Below are positions 35,701 through 43,843 of a stretch of 64,000 nucleotides of DNA, one piece after another. The DNA lies in the NCBI GenBank assembly GCA_016719015.1, contig JADKAZ010000001.1:1364001-1428000 (forward strand), read 5' to 3'. The notes beneath the pieces are model-generated. The model made no database searches. It was not told where the DNA came from and worked only from the letters and a program-made list of their open reading frames with translations. The number at the start of each line of letters is the position of its first letter. The stretch's first letter is position 1. Source of the DNA: Chitinophagaceae bacterium. GTDB taxonomy: Bacteria; Bacteroidota; Bacteroidia; Chitinophagales; Chitinophagaceae. The translations under genes and the position numbers were made by a program.

Positions 35701-35890
35701 ACAGTATATAGGTTCCAAAAATATAGCTCCCGGTGCACAGGAAGAAAAACTGGTATTGAATGCAGAAACCGTTATCGGACAAGCACTTCAAAAGATAAAC
35801 GCCTTTTTTGCAAATAAATGGGTCGCTTACCGGCAACAAGTAGAAGGAACAAAGTTGAATTTATTTAAAGATTATAAACCGATTGAATAA
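32744..35890 (+). CDS. Large exported sortilin/VPS10-like beta-propeller protein
   Basis: A 1048-residue exported protein: signal peptide 1-19 (ending LTTAQ), then repeated BNR/Asp-box-like propeller motifs across about 30-740. Examples are SGGIWKTENAGADWKP, GIYKSLDAGKTWKRMG, GVYKTTDGGETWSRI and FRTTDFGKTWTR. The C-terminal part (about 780-1048) is helical and Lys/Asp-rich. Such sortilin/glycosyl-hydrolase-like proteins are common in Bacteroidota; catalytic activity is not shown by sequence. It is bracketed by two copies of a palindromic repeat (32541-32628 and 35903-35979). I see no transposase. Confidence 0.88.
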   Translation: MRKYFLLTLSLIICLLTTAQKVSLEQFKNLKPRNIGPAGMSGRITSIDAVHKNPAIIYVGAASGGIWKTENAGADWKPIFDDQPIQNIGALAIQQSNPAVVWVGTGEGNPRNSLNIGEGIYKSLDAGKTWKRMGLEKTRNIHRVIIDPVNPNTVYVAAIGNPYAQHAERGVYKTTDGGETWSRILYTNDTTGCAELVMDPSNPNKLIASMWQHYRLPWRMKSGGPGSGMYITVDGGRNWKKLTKEDGLPDGQIGRIGIAFARSMPSRVYAKIESAKNGFYKSDDGGFKWTLVNSDPAQVTDRPFYYQEIYVDPKNENRIYDIHSTVTYSEDGGKSFSTMLPYFGIHPDHHAWWIHPEDENLIIEGNDGGIGISRDRGKTWVFDEKLPAGQFYHINVDNELPYNVMGGMQDNGSWLGPAYTWTNGGIRNYYWSNIGGGDGFDAMPDNDEAGWVYSMSQGGSVGRVNYKTGERWNIRPPYLGTDEKNMYRFNWNAAIAQDPFDKNTIYYGSQHVHKSKNKGASWETISPDLTTNDSAKIDQSTTGGLTLDITGAENHCTILAIEPSTKQKGVIWVGTDDGNVQLTTDDGKTWTNFRGKIPGLPNGSWIPQIKASRHNAGEAFVVANDYRRGDFKPYIFRTTDFGKTWTRLVDERKVTGYALCVLQDPAEPNLIFAGTEQGLWISFDNGNNFQQWKNGYPSVSTYDLAIQEREADLAIATFGRALWILDDIRPLRKVAAANGSITKKLTVFSAPDAYQAQYRAAPGYEWSTMGLWDAPNRSRGAAVSWFVNNASDTAAKRAKADSVQVKIYNEQNENIRNLKWKTDTGFNRQYWGMEQKGFRQPGSPKPRPGSPEPASFIVLPGMYKLVITLNKESDSTFIKVNDDPRFGNRNEIKLAQRKMYDRLQKSGNKLTEGMDRLTEADEICTKITAQLKDLDGKEADSLRKSTKAMQDSIKSIREFISGKVDDKQGINRDQGNTVIRVYQLAAQYIGSKNIAPGAQEEKLVLNAETVIGQALQKINAFFANKWVAYRQQVEGTKLNLFKDYKPIE

Positions 35891-35902
35891 TTACAAAAAA
35901 TA

Positions 35903-35979
35903 ACCGCTGAGACGCTAAGACACAGAGAATATTTTACTTATTAATAAGGAGTATCTGCGTTCTCCCCGCCTCTGCGGTA
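35903..35979. repeat. Palindromic CTCTGCG-type repeat, copy 2
   Basis: Left arm 35903-35928 (ACCGCTGAGACGCTAAGACA...) faces right arm 35954-35979 (TCTGCGTTCTCCCCGCCTCT...). It is the same family as 32541-32628, with a different loop. Confidence 0.8.
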
Positions 35980-35993
35980 AGTTAATTTCTAGC

Positions 35994-36761
35994 ATGAAAA
36001 TGAATACTGGAGTCTGGATTGGGTTGATTGGTGGTATCATCGGACTGCTGGCAGGTGTCATTGCAATTATCACTACTGCCGGTTCGATAGGTATTTATAT
36101 GGGAGTTGGTATGCTTGTTTTGTTTGGTGGTATGTTCTACTTATTCTACCGGCTCTTTTTTAAATCACTCATCAATACAAACCGACTGCAAAAAACAGGC
36201 TTGCCTGGCACCGCAAGAATTGTCGAAGTAAAAGACACTGGTGTCACCATCAATAACAACCCGCAGGTAAAATTGATACTGGAAGTAAAAAATGCTTTTG
36301 GTCAGAAATATACCACACAGTGCCGGGTATTGGTTTCAAGGATAAATCCTGGTGCCTATATGCCCGGTATGGAAGTGCCGGTAAAGATTGACCCTAAGAA
36401 TGAAATGAATATTGCAATTGATTTTTCAGGCGGTGCACATTCTTCAGGGCAACCTCAAAATGCTGCAATGTTGCAGGGAGAACTGGAGCAAATGCAAAAA
36501 GACAATGAGGCTATTAGTTTATCAGGCAAACCTGCAAGAGCTATCATTAAAAAATATACCTGGCTGGGGTATTATGTCAATGGGAATAATCCATATGTAG
36601 AGTTAGAGCTGGAAGTATTGCCGGATAATCACCCTTCTTTTTCCGGCAAAACCAAAGGAGTGATTGCAGCAGCCTCCGTCAATAAATACCAGCCGGGACA
36701 GGAAATATTTGTAAAATATGATTTGTATGATAATAGTAAGGTGGTGATTGACCATTCGTAA
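35994..36761 (+). CDS. Membrane protein with DUF3592-like beta domains
   Basis: A 255-residue protein: two N-terminal membrane helices (about 8-28 and 34-58), then two similar beta-rich repeats. The first begins TARIVEVKDTGVTINNNPQVKLILEVKN; the second begins RAIIKKYTWLGYYVNGNNPYVELELEV. Each ends with a KYDLYDNS- or KIDPKNE-like strand. The paired repeats resemble DUF3592. Function is unknown. The start is ATG at 35994, just after the second palindromic repeat. Confidence 0.8.
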   Translation: MKMNTGVWIGLIGGIIGLLAGVIAIITTAGSIGIYMGVGMLVLFGGMFYLFYRLFFKSLINTNRLQKTGLPGTARIVEVKDTGVTINNNPQVKLILEVKNAFGQKYTTQCRVLVSRINPGAYMPGMEVPVKIDPKNEMNIAIDFSGGAHSSGQPQNAAMLQGELEQMQKDNEAISLSGKPARAIIKKYTWLGYYVNGNNPYVELELEVLPDNHPSFSGKTKGVIAAASVNKYQPGQEIFVKYDLYDNSKVVIDHS

Positions 36762-36784
36762 TCTCCCATCTCCCCCAATTTCTT

Positions 36785-36793
36785 TATTTTTGC
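36785..36793 (+). promoter_or_regulatory. Candidate -7 box upstream of the aminotransferase gene
   Basis: TATTTTTG plus C matches TAnnTTTG. It lies about 115 bases before the ATG at 36908, leaving a leader with no evident structure. Confidence 0.35.
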
Positions 36794-36907
36794 GACAAAG
36801 GGTTAAGGCATGAATCGTCGGGAATAAATTTTTGTTATCTGCTTCTTCAACAAAATATTTATTCCGGTAAGAAACATCAGACCTTATTACTAAATAATAA
36901 CAGACTG

Positions 36908-38164
36908 ATGAAACTGTCACATTTATCCGAAACATTAATCGGTTCTGAAATCGTAAAATTGGGTGGTGAGATCAGAGAAAAAATCCGCCAGGGCGAACGT
37001 ATCTACAACTTCACTGTAGGCGATTTTGACCCTTCCATTTTCCCCATTCCCAAAGAACTGGAAGATGCTATTGTTGAAGCTTATCGCAAACATTTTACCA
37101 ACTATCCCGCCGCCGAAGGAAATCTTGATTTAAGAGAAGCCATACACTCATTTATTAAAGATGAAGAACAGCTGGACTATGGCACCAATGAAATATTGGT
37201 GGCTTCAGGTGGCCGTCCGTTGATTTATGCAGTATTCAGGGCCGTATGTGATAAAGGAGATAAAGTTATTTATGCTGTACCCAGCTGGAATAATAATCAC
37301 TACACTCACTTTGTGGGTGGAGAGCATATTGTGGTAGAAGCGACTGCCGCCAATAATTTTATGCCGGTGGCCGATGATCTCCGTCCACATATAAAAGAAG
37401 CAACATTGATTTCTTTATGCTCGCCGCAAAATCCTACAGGCACTACTTTCAAAAAAGAAGAACTCGAAGCTATTTGCGACCTTGTGATAGAAGAGAATAA
37501 AAGAAGAGGCAATAGTGAAAAGAAATTGTATGTGATGTATGACCAGATGTATTGGCATCTTACCTATGGTGATATAAAACACCATAATCCCGTTTCCCTT
37601 CGCCCTGCGATGAGAGACTATACTGTTTTCATTGATGCAATCAGCAAAGTATTTGCGGCAACCGGAGTACGGGTTGGCTGGAGTATGGGCCCGGCCACCG
37701 TTATCAATAAAATGAAAGCTATTCTTACTCATGTCGGTGCATGGGCTCCTATGGCTGAACAAAAAGCGGTGGCCTATTATCTTGGGAACAGGGATGGAAT
37801 AAAAAAATATCTCTCCCATTTTAAAGCAGAAATAGAAGAACGATTGCGCCACATTTACGATGGTTTTACGCAATTGAAAAATGAAGGCTTATCGGTTGAT
37901 GCGATTGCTCCGGAAGCTGCTATTTATCTTACTATAAAAATTGATCTGGTTGGAAGAAAAACTCCTTCCGGAAAAGTATTGGCCGATCAAAGCGAAGTAA
38001 CAGCATATGTACTCAATAATGCCGGACTGGCTGTGGTTCCTTTCTATGCCTTTGGTGCCGGCAAAAGTTCTGCCTGGTACAGACTTAGTGTTGGTACCTG
38101 CAAAAAAGAAGAGATTGGGGAAATGATTGGAAGATTGAGAGAAGCATTAAAAATATTATCTTAA
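36908..38164 (+). CDS. PLP-dependent aminotransferase, class I/II
   Basis: A 418-residue fold-type I aminotransferase. The family blocks are SPQNPTGTTF, YDQMYWHLTY and the Schiff-base Lys in FIDAISKVFAATGVRVGW. The C-terminal Arg region is SAWYRLSVG. It would transaminate an amino acid or related amine, probably aspartate-like, but specificity is not readable. The N-terminal region (NFTVGDFDPSIFPIPKELEDAIVEAYRKH) is typical of the bacterial class I group. Confidence 0.9.
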   Translation: MKLSHLSETLIGSEIVKLGGEIREKIRQGERIYNFTVGDFDPSIFPIPKELEDAIVEAYRKHFTNYPAAEGNLDLREAIHSFIKDEEQLDYGTNEILVASGGRPLIYAVFRAVCDKGDKVIYAVPSWNNNHYTHFVGGEHIVVEATAANNFMPVADDLRPHIKEATLISLCSPQNPTGTTFKKEELEAICDLVIEENKRRGNSEKKLYVMYDQMYWHLTYGDIKHHNPVSLRPAMRDYTVFIDAISKVFAATGVRVGWSMGPATVINKMKAILTHVGAWAPMAEQKAVAYYLGNRDGIKKYLSHFKAEIEERLRHIYDGFTQLKNEGLSVDAIAPEAAIYLTIKIDLVGRKTPSGKVLADQSEVTAYVLNNAGLAVVPFYAFGAGKSSAWYRLSVGTCKKEEIGEMIGRLREALKILS

Positions 38165-38200
38165 TTGAGTTCCCTGTAAACAGATTATAGCCACACTCCT

Positions 38201-38443
38201 TTAATTCTTATTAATCAAAAAACGGAATGGTCTAAGCCGGAAATGATTGGATTCTTTTAGTATTCTTTTTTTGTTAGAGTTGATGCGATTGCGATCAACC
38301 AGTTCTGTAGCAATGCAAAATTGTTCGGGAGTTTCTATGTAACGTAAAACAGTCTTCAGGCACCGCACTTCTTTTTCAACGGCCTTCTCATCCAGTAACT
38401 CTGTATTGAAAAGTACAAACAGGTTGCGGTTAGAATTCATCAT
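38201..38443 (-). CDS. Possible small hypothetical protein (80 aa)
   Basis: An 80-residue frame with ATG start, a coherent amphipathic N-terminal half (NLFVLFNTELLDEKAVEKEV) and a basic C-terminus (RLRPFRFLINKN). No family is recognised. It sits between the aminotransferase and the 46-residue lipoprotein, on the same strand as the latter (12-base gap). It could be real and co-transcribed with it, or chance; evidence is weak. Confidence 0.35.
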   Translation of the reverse strand: MMNSNRNLFVLFNTELLDEKAVEKEVRCLKTVLRYIETPEQFCIATELVDRNRINSNKKRILKESNHFRLRPFRFLINKN

Positions 38444-38455
38444 GAATTTGCTGAT

Positions 38456-38596
38456 TTAGTAGCCCGTCATTCCTTTATGGCTGGGACAGCCACAATTTTT
38501 GCCGCCTTTACCACTACCGGAATAATAATTTTTATTACAGGCAGATAAAAATACTATTACTAACAAGGCTACTACTATTTTGTTTATTGTCTTCAT
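38456..38596 (-). CDS. Very small lipoprotein with CGCP motif (46 aa)
   Basis: A 46-codon gene with ATG at 38596 and TAA at 38456. A hydrophobic signal ends in a lipobox with Cys20 (VFLSAC). The mature part has only 27 residues: NKNYYSGSGKGGKNCGCP, then SHKGMTGY. The C-G-C-P-x-H-K-G segment could bind metal or form a disulfide. Short Bacteroidota lipoproteins ending in a similar CGCPxxKGMxGY tail exist to my knowledge, but their function is unknown to me. Confidence 0.7.
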   Translation of the reverse strand: MKTINKIVVALLVIVFLSACNKNYYSGSGKGGKNCGCPSHKGMTGY

Positions 38597-38672
38597 AATT
38601 TGGAAGTTCTAAATTAGAACTATTTTACAAACAAATTAGTATGCTGTTTAGTCAAAACGGGTAAAAATTAAC

Positions 38673-39800
38673 ATGAATCAGCTACAAAAGCAGAAAATAC
38701 AGGGGAAACCCCGCATTCTTATTGCCCCGCTGGACTGGGGCCTTGGTCATGCCACCCGCTGCATCCCTATTGTCCGGGAGCTTTTAAAACAAAATTGCGA
38801 TGTGTGGTTGGCCGGGGAAGGGGCACAGGAGCATTTATTAAAAACAGAATTTCCCGAACTCCCTTTTCTTCAATTACCCGGGTACCGGATAGAGTATGCT
38901 AAAACAGCAAGAGGCCTCATCTGGAAAATGATACAACAGGGGCCCAAAATGCGGCGGGCCATTTTATATGAGCATCAATGGCTGAAAAAAATGGTGGCGC
39001 AACATCACTTAGATGGAGTTATAAGTGATAATCGTTTCGGCTTATATCACTCCGCAATTCCCTGCATCTTTATTACTCACCAGTTGCGGATAAAAAGTAC
39101 TGCAGGCAAATGGACAGAGAAAATACTACAGAAAAGAAATTACAAATACATCAACCGATTTACGGAATGCTGGGTACCTGACACCGAAAATGAAAACAAC
39201 CTCGCCGGGGAATTATCGCATCCGCAATTAAACCCTGTTATTCCTATTCACTACATTGGTCCGCTTTCCAGATTTGAAAAAAAGGAAATAATAGAAAAGA
39301 AAAATCATTTACTGGTGATACTCTCCGGACCCGAACCACAGCGAAGTATACTGGAAGAAAAAATCATTAAAGACATTGGTCACTATAATCATACAGCAAC
39401 TGTTGTCAGAGGGCTTCCCGGTTCTGCTTCATTGATTCCCTCCACCGGGATGATAAAATTTTACAATCATCTACCTTCGGCTGAATTAAATACAGCTATG
39501 CTGGAAGCTGAGTATATTATCAGCAGAACCGGATACAGCACTGTAATGGATATAATGGCCTTACAAAAGAAAAGCATACTCGTCCCAACACCCGGGCAAA
39601 CTGAACAGGAATACCTCGGTAATTTTTTAATGGAAAAAGGATTGTCCGTTTGTGTGGAACAAAAAGAATTCTCATTAGCAAAAGCAATGAGTGCTGCATT
39701 TGATTTTGATTATAAAATACAGGCTGCAACAAATGATACTTTGCTCACAAAAAATATTCAAAGGTTTTTATCTCAATCTTTTACGCCAGCCTTTGGATAA
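38673..39800 (+). CDS. MurG-like glycosyltransferase-family protein
   Basis: A 375-residue GT-B-type protein. The N-terminal domain opens PRILIAPLDWGLGHATRCIP, the Gly/His-rich loop of MurG/DgdA-like enzymes. The C-terminal domain has LLVILSGPEPQRS, then YIISRTGYSTVMDIMALQKKSILVPTPGQTEQEYLG, matching the sugar-nucleotide site. It transfers a sugar to an unknown acceptor, possibly a lipid. Its last 28 bases overlap the end of the convergent sixA gene. Confidence 0.85.
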   Translation: MNQLQKQKIQGKPRILIAPLDWGLGHATRCIPIVRELLKQNCDVWLAGEGAQEHLLKTEFPELPFLQLPGYRIEYAKTARGLIWKMIQQGPKMRRAILYEHQWLKKMVAQHHLDGVISDNRFGLYHSAIPCIFITHQLRIKSTAGKWTEKILQKRNYKYINRFTECWVPDTENENNLAGELSHPQLNPVIPIHYIGPLSRFEKKEIIEKKNHLLVILSGPEPQRSILEEKIIKDIGHYNHTATVVRGLPGSASLIPSTGMIKFYNHLPSAELNTAMLEAEYIISRTGYSTVMDIMALQKKSILVPTPGQTEQEYLGNFLMEKGLSVCVEQKEFSLAKAMSAAFDFDYKIQAATNDTLLTKNIQRFLSQSFTPAFG

Positions 39801-40273
39801 TCAAAGAACCAAAATTCTTTTTGGGCCGCTTTAAAGTCAGCCCATTTTTCACAATCAGCTTTTACAGCAAAGACACCAGCTGTAGGAATATTATCTATCC
39901 GGGTAGGAGTAAGCATATTTGCAAAATCAGTGATGCCGTAGTTATGAGAAAATATGGCGAGGCTATCATGCTTATCATTTGCAGTGGCGATGATGGAGAA
40001 AAATGTAGTTGGCTCTGCCAGGTAAAGTTTCTCTTTGAACTCTATATCATCCTTTTTTTTATTGTATGCTTCTGCAAAAAATTTTGCTGTTTTTGCTGCT
40101 CTCTTTGCCGGGCTTGCAATAAATGCATCAATCTTCACTTTTTTATCCCTTAACCGTTGGGCCATTACAGGTGCATCTTTTTTACCCCTTTCATTCAATG
40201 GTCGGTCGAAATCATCCAGTCCGGGGTTACCCCAGTCACTTTTAGCATGACGTACCAGTATCAGTGTTTTCAT
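39773..40273 (-). CDS. sixA: SixA-like histidine phosphatase
   Basis: A 166-residue histidine phosphatase superfamily protein. The RHG-type motif is LVRHAKSDW with nucleophile His9, and the second His lies in AIFSHNYGITDF. The LDDFDRPLNERGKKDAP block is typical of SixA, which removes phosphate from phospho-histidine of phosphorelay proteins. Its partner here is unknown. It overlaps the convergent glycosyltransferase end by 28 bases. Confidence 0.9.
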   Translation of the reverse strand: MKTLILVRHAKSDWGNPGLDDFDRPLNERGKKDAPVMAQRLRDKKVKIDAFIASPAKRAAKTAKFFAEAYNKKKDDIEFKEKLYLAEPTTFFSIIATANDKHDSLAIFSHNYGITDFANMLTPTRIDNIPTAGVFAVKADCEKWADFKAAQKEFWFFDYPKAGVKD

Positions 40274-40322
40274 TCCGTAAAATTTATTGTAAAATAATGC
40301 ATTTGCATCGTCGTTCTTTTCA

Positions 40323-42170
40323 TCAATAACCTCTTACATTCTTCCCTTCCATATAATTAATAAAAGCCTTATTGACCACCTTATTACCACCCGGAGTTGG
40401 GTAGTTGCCGGTAAAGTACCAATCGCCGAGGTTATTAGGACAGGACTTATGTAAGTCTTCTATCGTTTGAAAGATAACGTCCACCGGGATATCGAGACCG
40501 GGAGGGGTAATAAGACGGGCTATTTTAGCAGAAATTTCTTCTGCTGTAAACTGTTTGTACAAATGCTTCACCACATTCTCAGTATGCAATTGATTGTTAC
40601 GTTGCAGGTCCTTACATATTTCCAGTAATTCTTTCAGGTAACTTTCTTTCCCTTGTTCTTTCATCAACTCAACAGCTGCATTAAAAGCAATAAAATCACC
40701 CATTTTACTCATATCAATACCATAACAATCAGGATAACGGATTTGTGGTGAGGAAGAGACCACTATAATTCTTTTTGGCTTCAATCTTCCGAGCATACGG
40801 ATGATACTTTCTTTCAGGGTTGTACCTCTCACTATCGAATCATCAATTACTACCAGTGTATCTTCTCCGGGCCGAACTGTTCCATATGTTATATCATAGA
40901 CGTGTTGCACCATTTCATTACGGCCAGCATCTTCCGTAATGAAGGTTCGCATCTTTACATCCTTAATAGCAATTTTTTCAATCCGGATGCGGCGGTTTAC
41001 CATTTCACTCAACTTTTCAGCATCATACTCTTTCTCCCAGCTAAGTATCCTTTCTATTTTTACTTTATTCAGGTAAGCTTCCATCCCTTTCACCATACCA
41101 AGGAAAGCCGTTTCTGCTGTATTGGGAATAAAGGAGAAAATAGTATTCTTCAAATCATGGTTGATTGCATTAAGTACCGGCTCACTCAGATTATAACCCA
41201 ATGCCTTTCTTTCTTTATAAATCTTTTCATCGCTGCCCCTGGAGAAATAAATACGTTCAAAGCTGCAGGCTTTTCTTTCTTTAGGTTCCAGTATCTGAGT
41301 TATTTCAATTTCCCCTTTTTCATTAATTATTAATGCCTGCCCCGGCATCAACTCTTTTATTTCGTTTTCACCAACATTGAAAGTTGTTCTGATGGCAGCT
41401 CTTTCTGATGCGGCTACCACCACTTCGTCATTAATATAATAATAAGAAGGCCGGATGCCATGTGCATCTCTGAACACAAAACCGATACCATTGCCGGTAA
41501 CACCACCAACATGAAAACCACCATCCATCAGGGGTAATGTTTTTTTCAATACTTTTTTAATATCCATTTGCCCGGGAGAGGCTTCATCCTCTTTGCACAG
41601 AAAAGTATGCATCAATTCTATCATAGCAGCCAGGTCACTGAATCGAACAGTATGATGGGGCACCTTCCCAATCAGCTCAAATAATTCGTCTGAGTTTACA
41701 ATATTGAAATTACCCGCCAACGCCAGGTTGCGGGCAGGAATAGTATCCCGGTTTATAAAGGGATGGCAATATTCCAGTTTGTTTTTCCCCTGAGTACCAT
41801 AGCGAAGATGACCAAGCAGTAACTCCCCTAAAAATTTCAGGTGACCTTTCATCAAACCCGGATGATTTTTAATCTCTGGATGATATTCCTCCAACTCTGC
41901 TAATTCATTACCAATTTGCTGAAAAATATCTGAGATGGCTTGGGGTGCATTGCTGCGCATTCTGTTCAAATATGGATAGCCGGGCTCCACATTTAATTTA
42001 ACGGCTGCTATTCCGGCACCGTCTTGCCCACGGTTATGCTGTTTTTCCATCAGCAGGTACAGCTTATTAAGCCCCCACAGCACTGTACCATACTGTTGCT
42101 GGTAATAAGAGAAGGATTTCCTTAGCCGGATGAATGCCAATCCGCATTCATGTTTAATTGGATCACTCAT
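40323..42170 (-). CDS. purF: Amidophosphoribosyltransferase (long PurF homologue)
   Basis: A 615-residue protein, longer than classical PurF (about 470-500). The N-terminal glutaminase part has the nucleophile candidate Cys9 (KHECGLAFI) and the QHNRGQDGAGIA loop. The C-terminal phosphoribosyltransferase has the PRPP-binding motif VVIDDSIVRGTT. PurF makes phosphoribosylamine from PRPP and glutamine, the first purine step. The extra C-terminal region (about 530-615) is unlike E. coli PurF and resembles the longer Bacteroidota form, whose exact role is less clear. The start ATG at 42170 has a TACCTTTG box 8 bases upstream. Confidence 0.88.
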   Translation of the reverse strand: MSDPIKHECGLAFIRLRKSFSYYQQQYGTVLWGLNKLYLLMEKQHNRGQDGAGIAAVKLNVEPGYPYLNRMRSNAPQAISDIFQQIGNELAELEEYHPEIKNHPGLMKGHLKFLGELLLGHLRYGTQGKNKLEYCHPFINRDTIPARNLALAGNFNIVNSDELFELIGKVPHHTVRFSDLAAMIELMHTFLCKEDEASPGQMDIKKVLKKTLPLMDGGFHVGGVTGNGIGFVFRDAHGIRPSYYYINDEVVVAASERAAIRTTFNVGENEIKELMPGQALIINEKGEIEITQILEPKERKACSFERIYFSRGSDEKIYKERKALGYNLSEPVLNAINHDLKNTIFSFIPNTAETAFLGMVKGMEAYLNKVKIERILSWEKEYDAEKLSEMVNRRIRIEKIAIKDVKMRTFITEDAGRNEMVQHVYDITYGTVRPGEDTLVVIDDSIVRGTTLKESIIRMLGRLKPKRIIVVSSSPQIRYPDCYGIDMSKMGDFIAFNAAVELMKEQGKESYLKELLEICKDLQRNNQLHTENVVKHLYKQFTAEEISAKIARLITPPGLDIPVDVIFQTIEDLHKSCPNNLGDWYFTGNYPTPGGNKVVNKAFINYMEGKNVRGY

Positions 42171-42178
42171 GGAAGCGG

Positions 42179-42186
42179 CAAAGGTA
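42179..42186 (-). promoter_or_regulatory. Candidate -7 box of purF
   Basis: TACCTTTG followed by C on the minus strand, ending 8 bases before the ATG. No -33 TTG is obvious. Confidence 0.4.
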
Positions 42187-42267
42187 GGCCATAACGTCTA
42201 TATGATTATATTAATTCCTCTATTGTGTGAAAGCCCTGGCCGACATTTTTCACTTAAGAGGTAGTGT

Positions 42268-42304
42268 CACAAAATTAAAAAGCCGCTACATAGTAGCGGC
42301 TCCA
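42268..42304 (-). terminator. Intrinsic terminator of the parvulin gene
   Basis: Stem AGCCGCTAC / GTAGCGGCT with a short loop, followed on the minus strand by TTTTTAATTTT. It lies directly after the stop at 42325. Confidence 0.85.
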
Positions 42305-42324
42305 CTTAATTAACTAAAAACAGC

Positions 42325-43698
42325 TTAGAACGATTTTCTTTCGGCTGCAAATTTCTTTAACTGTGGGCACTCGGCTTCTGTCTGGGTGTCTACATTAATA
42401 TAATAAGTAGGCAATTTTGTAACCATCCATTTTTCCATAGCTTTTGCCTTTTTTTCTTCCAGTGCAAACTGTGATATTCTGCTGTAGTCGTCATGCAAGT
42501 TCATTCTGTGTGGTTCAGAACGGGATTTCAGATAAACAATTCTAACTCCTTTTTTTCCTTGCTCATCTGTGTATGCAGCAGGCAGGGAAATATCGCCAAT
42601 CTTCATTTTTCCAAGCATCCCCACCATGTCTTTATCAAGTGCATCGATAGTAACATACGTAGAGCCATCTCTGTTAGTAATACACGGCCCGGCAAACTTC
42701 GCTGACTCATCATCACTGTATTTAGAGGCTGCGGCATTGAAACTGAGCTTCCCTGCAATAATGTTTGTACGAACTGAATCTAATTTTTTACTGGCTTGTT
42801 TTATTTCATCATCCGTTACCGGAGGTATGCGGAGTATGTGCCTTACGATGGCATCATCACCATTCCGCTGTACCATTTGTATGATATGATAACCAAACTT
42901 TGATTTTACCGGTAAAGAAATATCTCCTTCTTTTAACCGGAAGGCCGTTGACATGAAAATCGGGTCCCAGCTTTTTTCATTTCTGTTTATTTGATACTGA
43001 CCACCCCTGTCCTTACTACCCGGGTCTTCTGAAACTTTTTTAGCCAAAGCGTCAAAAGTGGTTATTTTGGTTTCAATCTGTCTTTTGTAATTATTCATTT
43101 CCCCGATAATATATTGTTCTAAATCTCTCGAAGCTTTCGGGTAGCTGATTACCTGGCAAATTTCCAGTTCCGATTCATAAAAAGGCAAACTATCTGTTGG
43201 TATTTTATCAAAAAAGGCCTTTACTTCATTGGGAGTGATTCTCACATTATCAACTATTTTTCGTTGCATTGCACCTGACAGCTTTTGCTCTTTTACAGAT
43301 TCCCTTGCATCATCTTTAATCTGGTAAATACTTTTACCTGCCATTTCTTCTAATGCTTCCTGGCTGCCCAACTGGTTAATGTAGTAACGGATTTTCTGAT
43401 CAAGCTCCGCTTCCACCTCATCATCCGTTACGGGTAATGAGTCTTTTTCAGCCTGCAACATCAGCACTTTGGAAACAATAGCCTGTTCCATCAACAAACA
43501 CTCAGCGTTCTCGGGAACAGTTCCTCCCTGACGGGCAATATCCAAAATTGAATTGGTAATATCAGATTTAAGAATAATTCTATCTCCTACTACCGCAGCT
43601 ATCTTATCTGCTACAACTTTTTTTGCCTGCGATTGAGCCACTGTGGTAAAACACACCAGCAGGAAGCAAGCAGTTAGTATTCTTTTAATATTAAGCAT
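42325..43698 (-). CDS. SurA-like periplasmic parvulin peptidyl-prolyl isomerase
   Basis: A 457-residue exported protein: signal 1-21, then the SurA N-terminal helical domain (DKIAAVVGDRIILKSDITNS). Two parvulin-like domains follow. The first, about 175-280, has LEICQVISYPKA ... DRGGQYQI ... FGYHIIQMVQR; the second is about 285-385. It is probably a chaperone for outer-membrane proteins. It is transcribed in the same direction as infB, 145 bases downstream of its stop; the gap carries a simple repeat (43767-43803). Confidence 0.9.
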   Translation of the reverse strand: MLNIKRILTACFLLVCFTTVAQSQAKKVVADKIAAVVGDRIILKSDITNSILDIARQGGTVPENAECLLMEQAIVSKVLMLQAEKDSLPVTDDEVEAELDQKIRYYINQLGSQEALEEMAGKSIYQIKDDARESVKEQKLSGAMQRKIVDNVRITPNEVKAFFDKIPTDSLPFYESELEICQVISYPKASRDLEQYIIGEMNNYKRQIETKITTFDALAKKVSEDPGSKDRGGQYQINRNEKSWDPIFMSTAFRLKEGDISLPVKSKFGYHIIQMVQRNGDDAIVRHILRIPPVTDDEIKQASKKLDSVRTNIIAGKLSFNAAASKYSDDESAKFAGPCITNRDGSTYVTIDALDKDMVGMLGKMKIGDISLPAAYTDEQGKKGVRIVYLKSRSEPHRMNLHDDYSRISQFALEEKKAKAMEKWMVTKLPTYYINVDTQTEAECPQLKKFAAERKSF

Positions 43699-43766
43699 AT
43701 GTTCAAAAATAGTTTTCCCTATAAAACTTACAGGCAGTTTTGTGAGTATTTAACAAAAGTTTGATG

Positions 43767-43803
43767 AGTGAGGCTGCGAGTTATGAGCTACGAGTAACGA
43801 GTC
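43767..43803. repeat. CGAGTTA-type simple repeat
   Basis: Tandem units CGAGTTATGAG, CTACGAGTAAC and GAGTC occupy the gap between infB and the parvulin gene. The style matches the GGAGTC-type repeat in cysS, but the unit differs. Confidence 0.5.
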
Positions 43804-43843
43804 TAACTTTACAGGCTCTTTTTCGCAACTCTAAATTCTTAAC

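Noticed and set aside
32541..35979. Composite transposon carrying the sortilin-like gene
   Set aside because: No transposase or target duplication is seen; the brackets are dispersed palindromes, so mobility is only a question for comparison.
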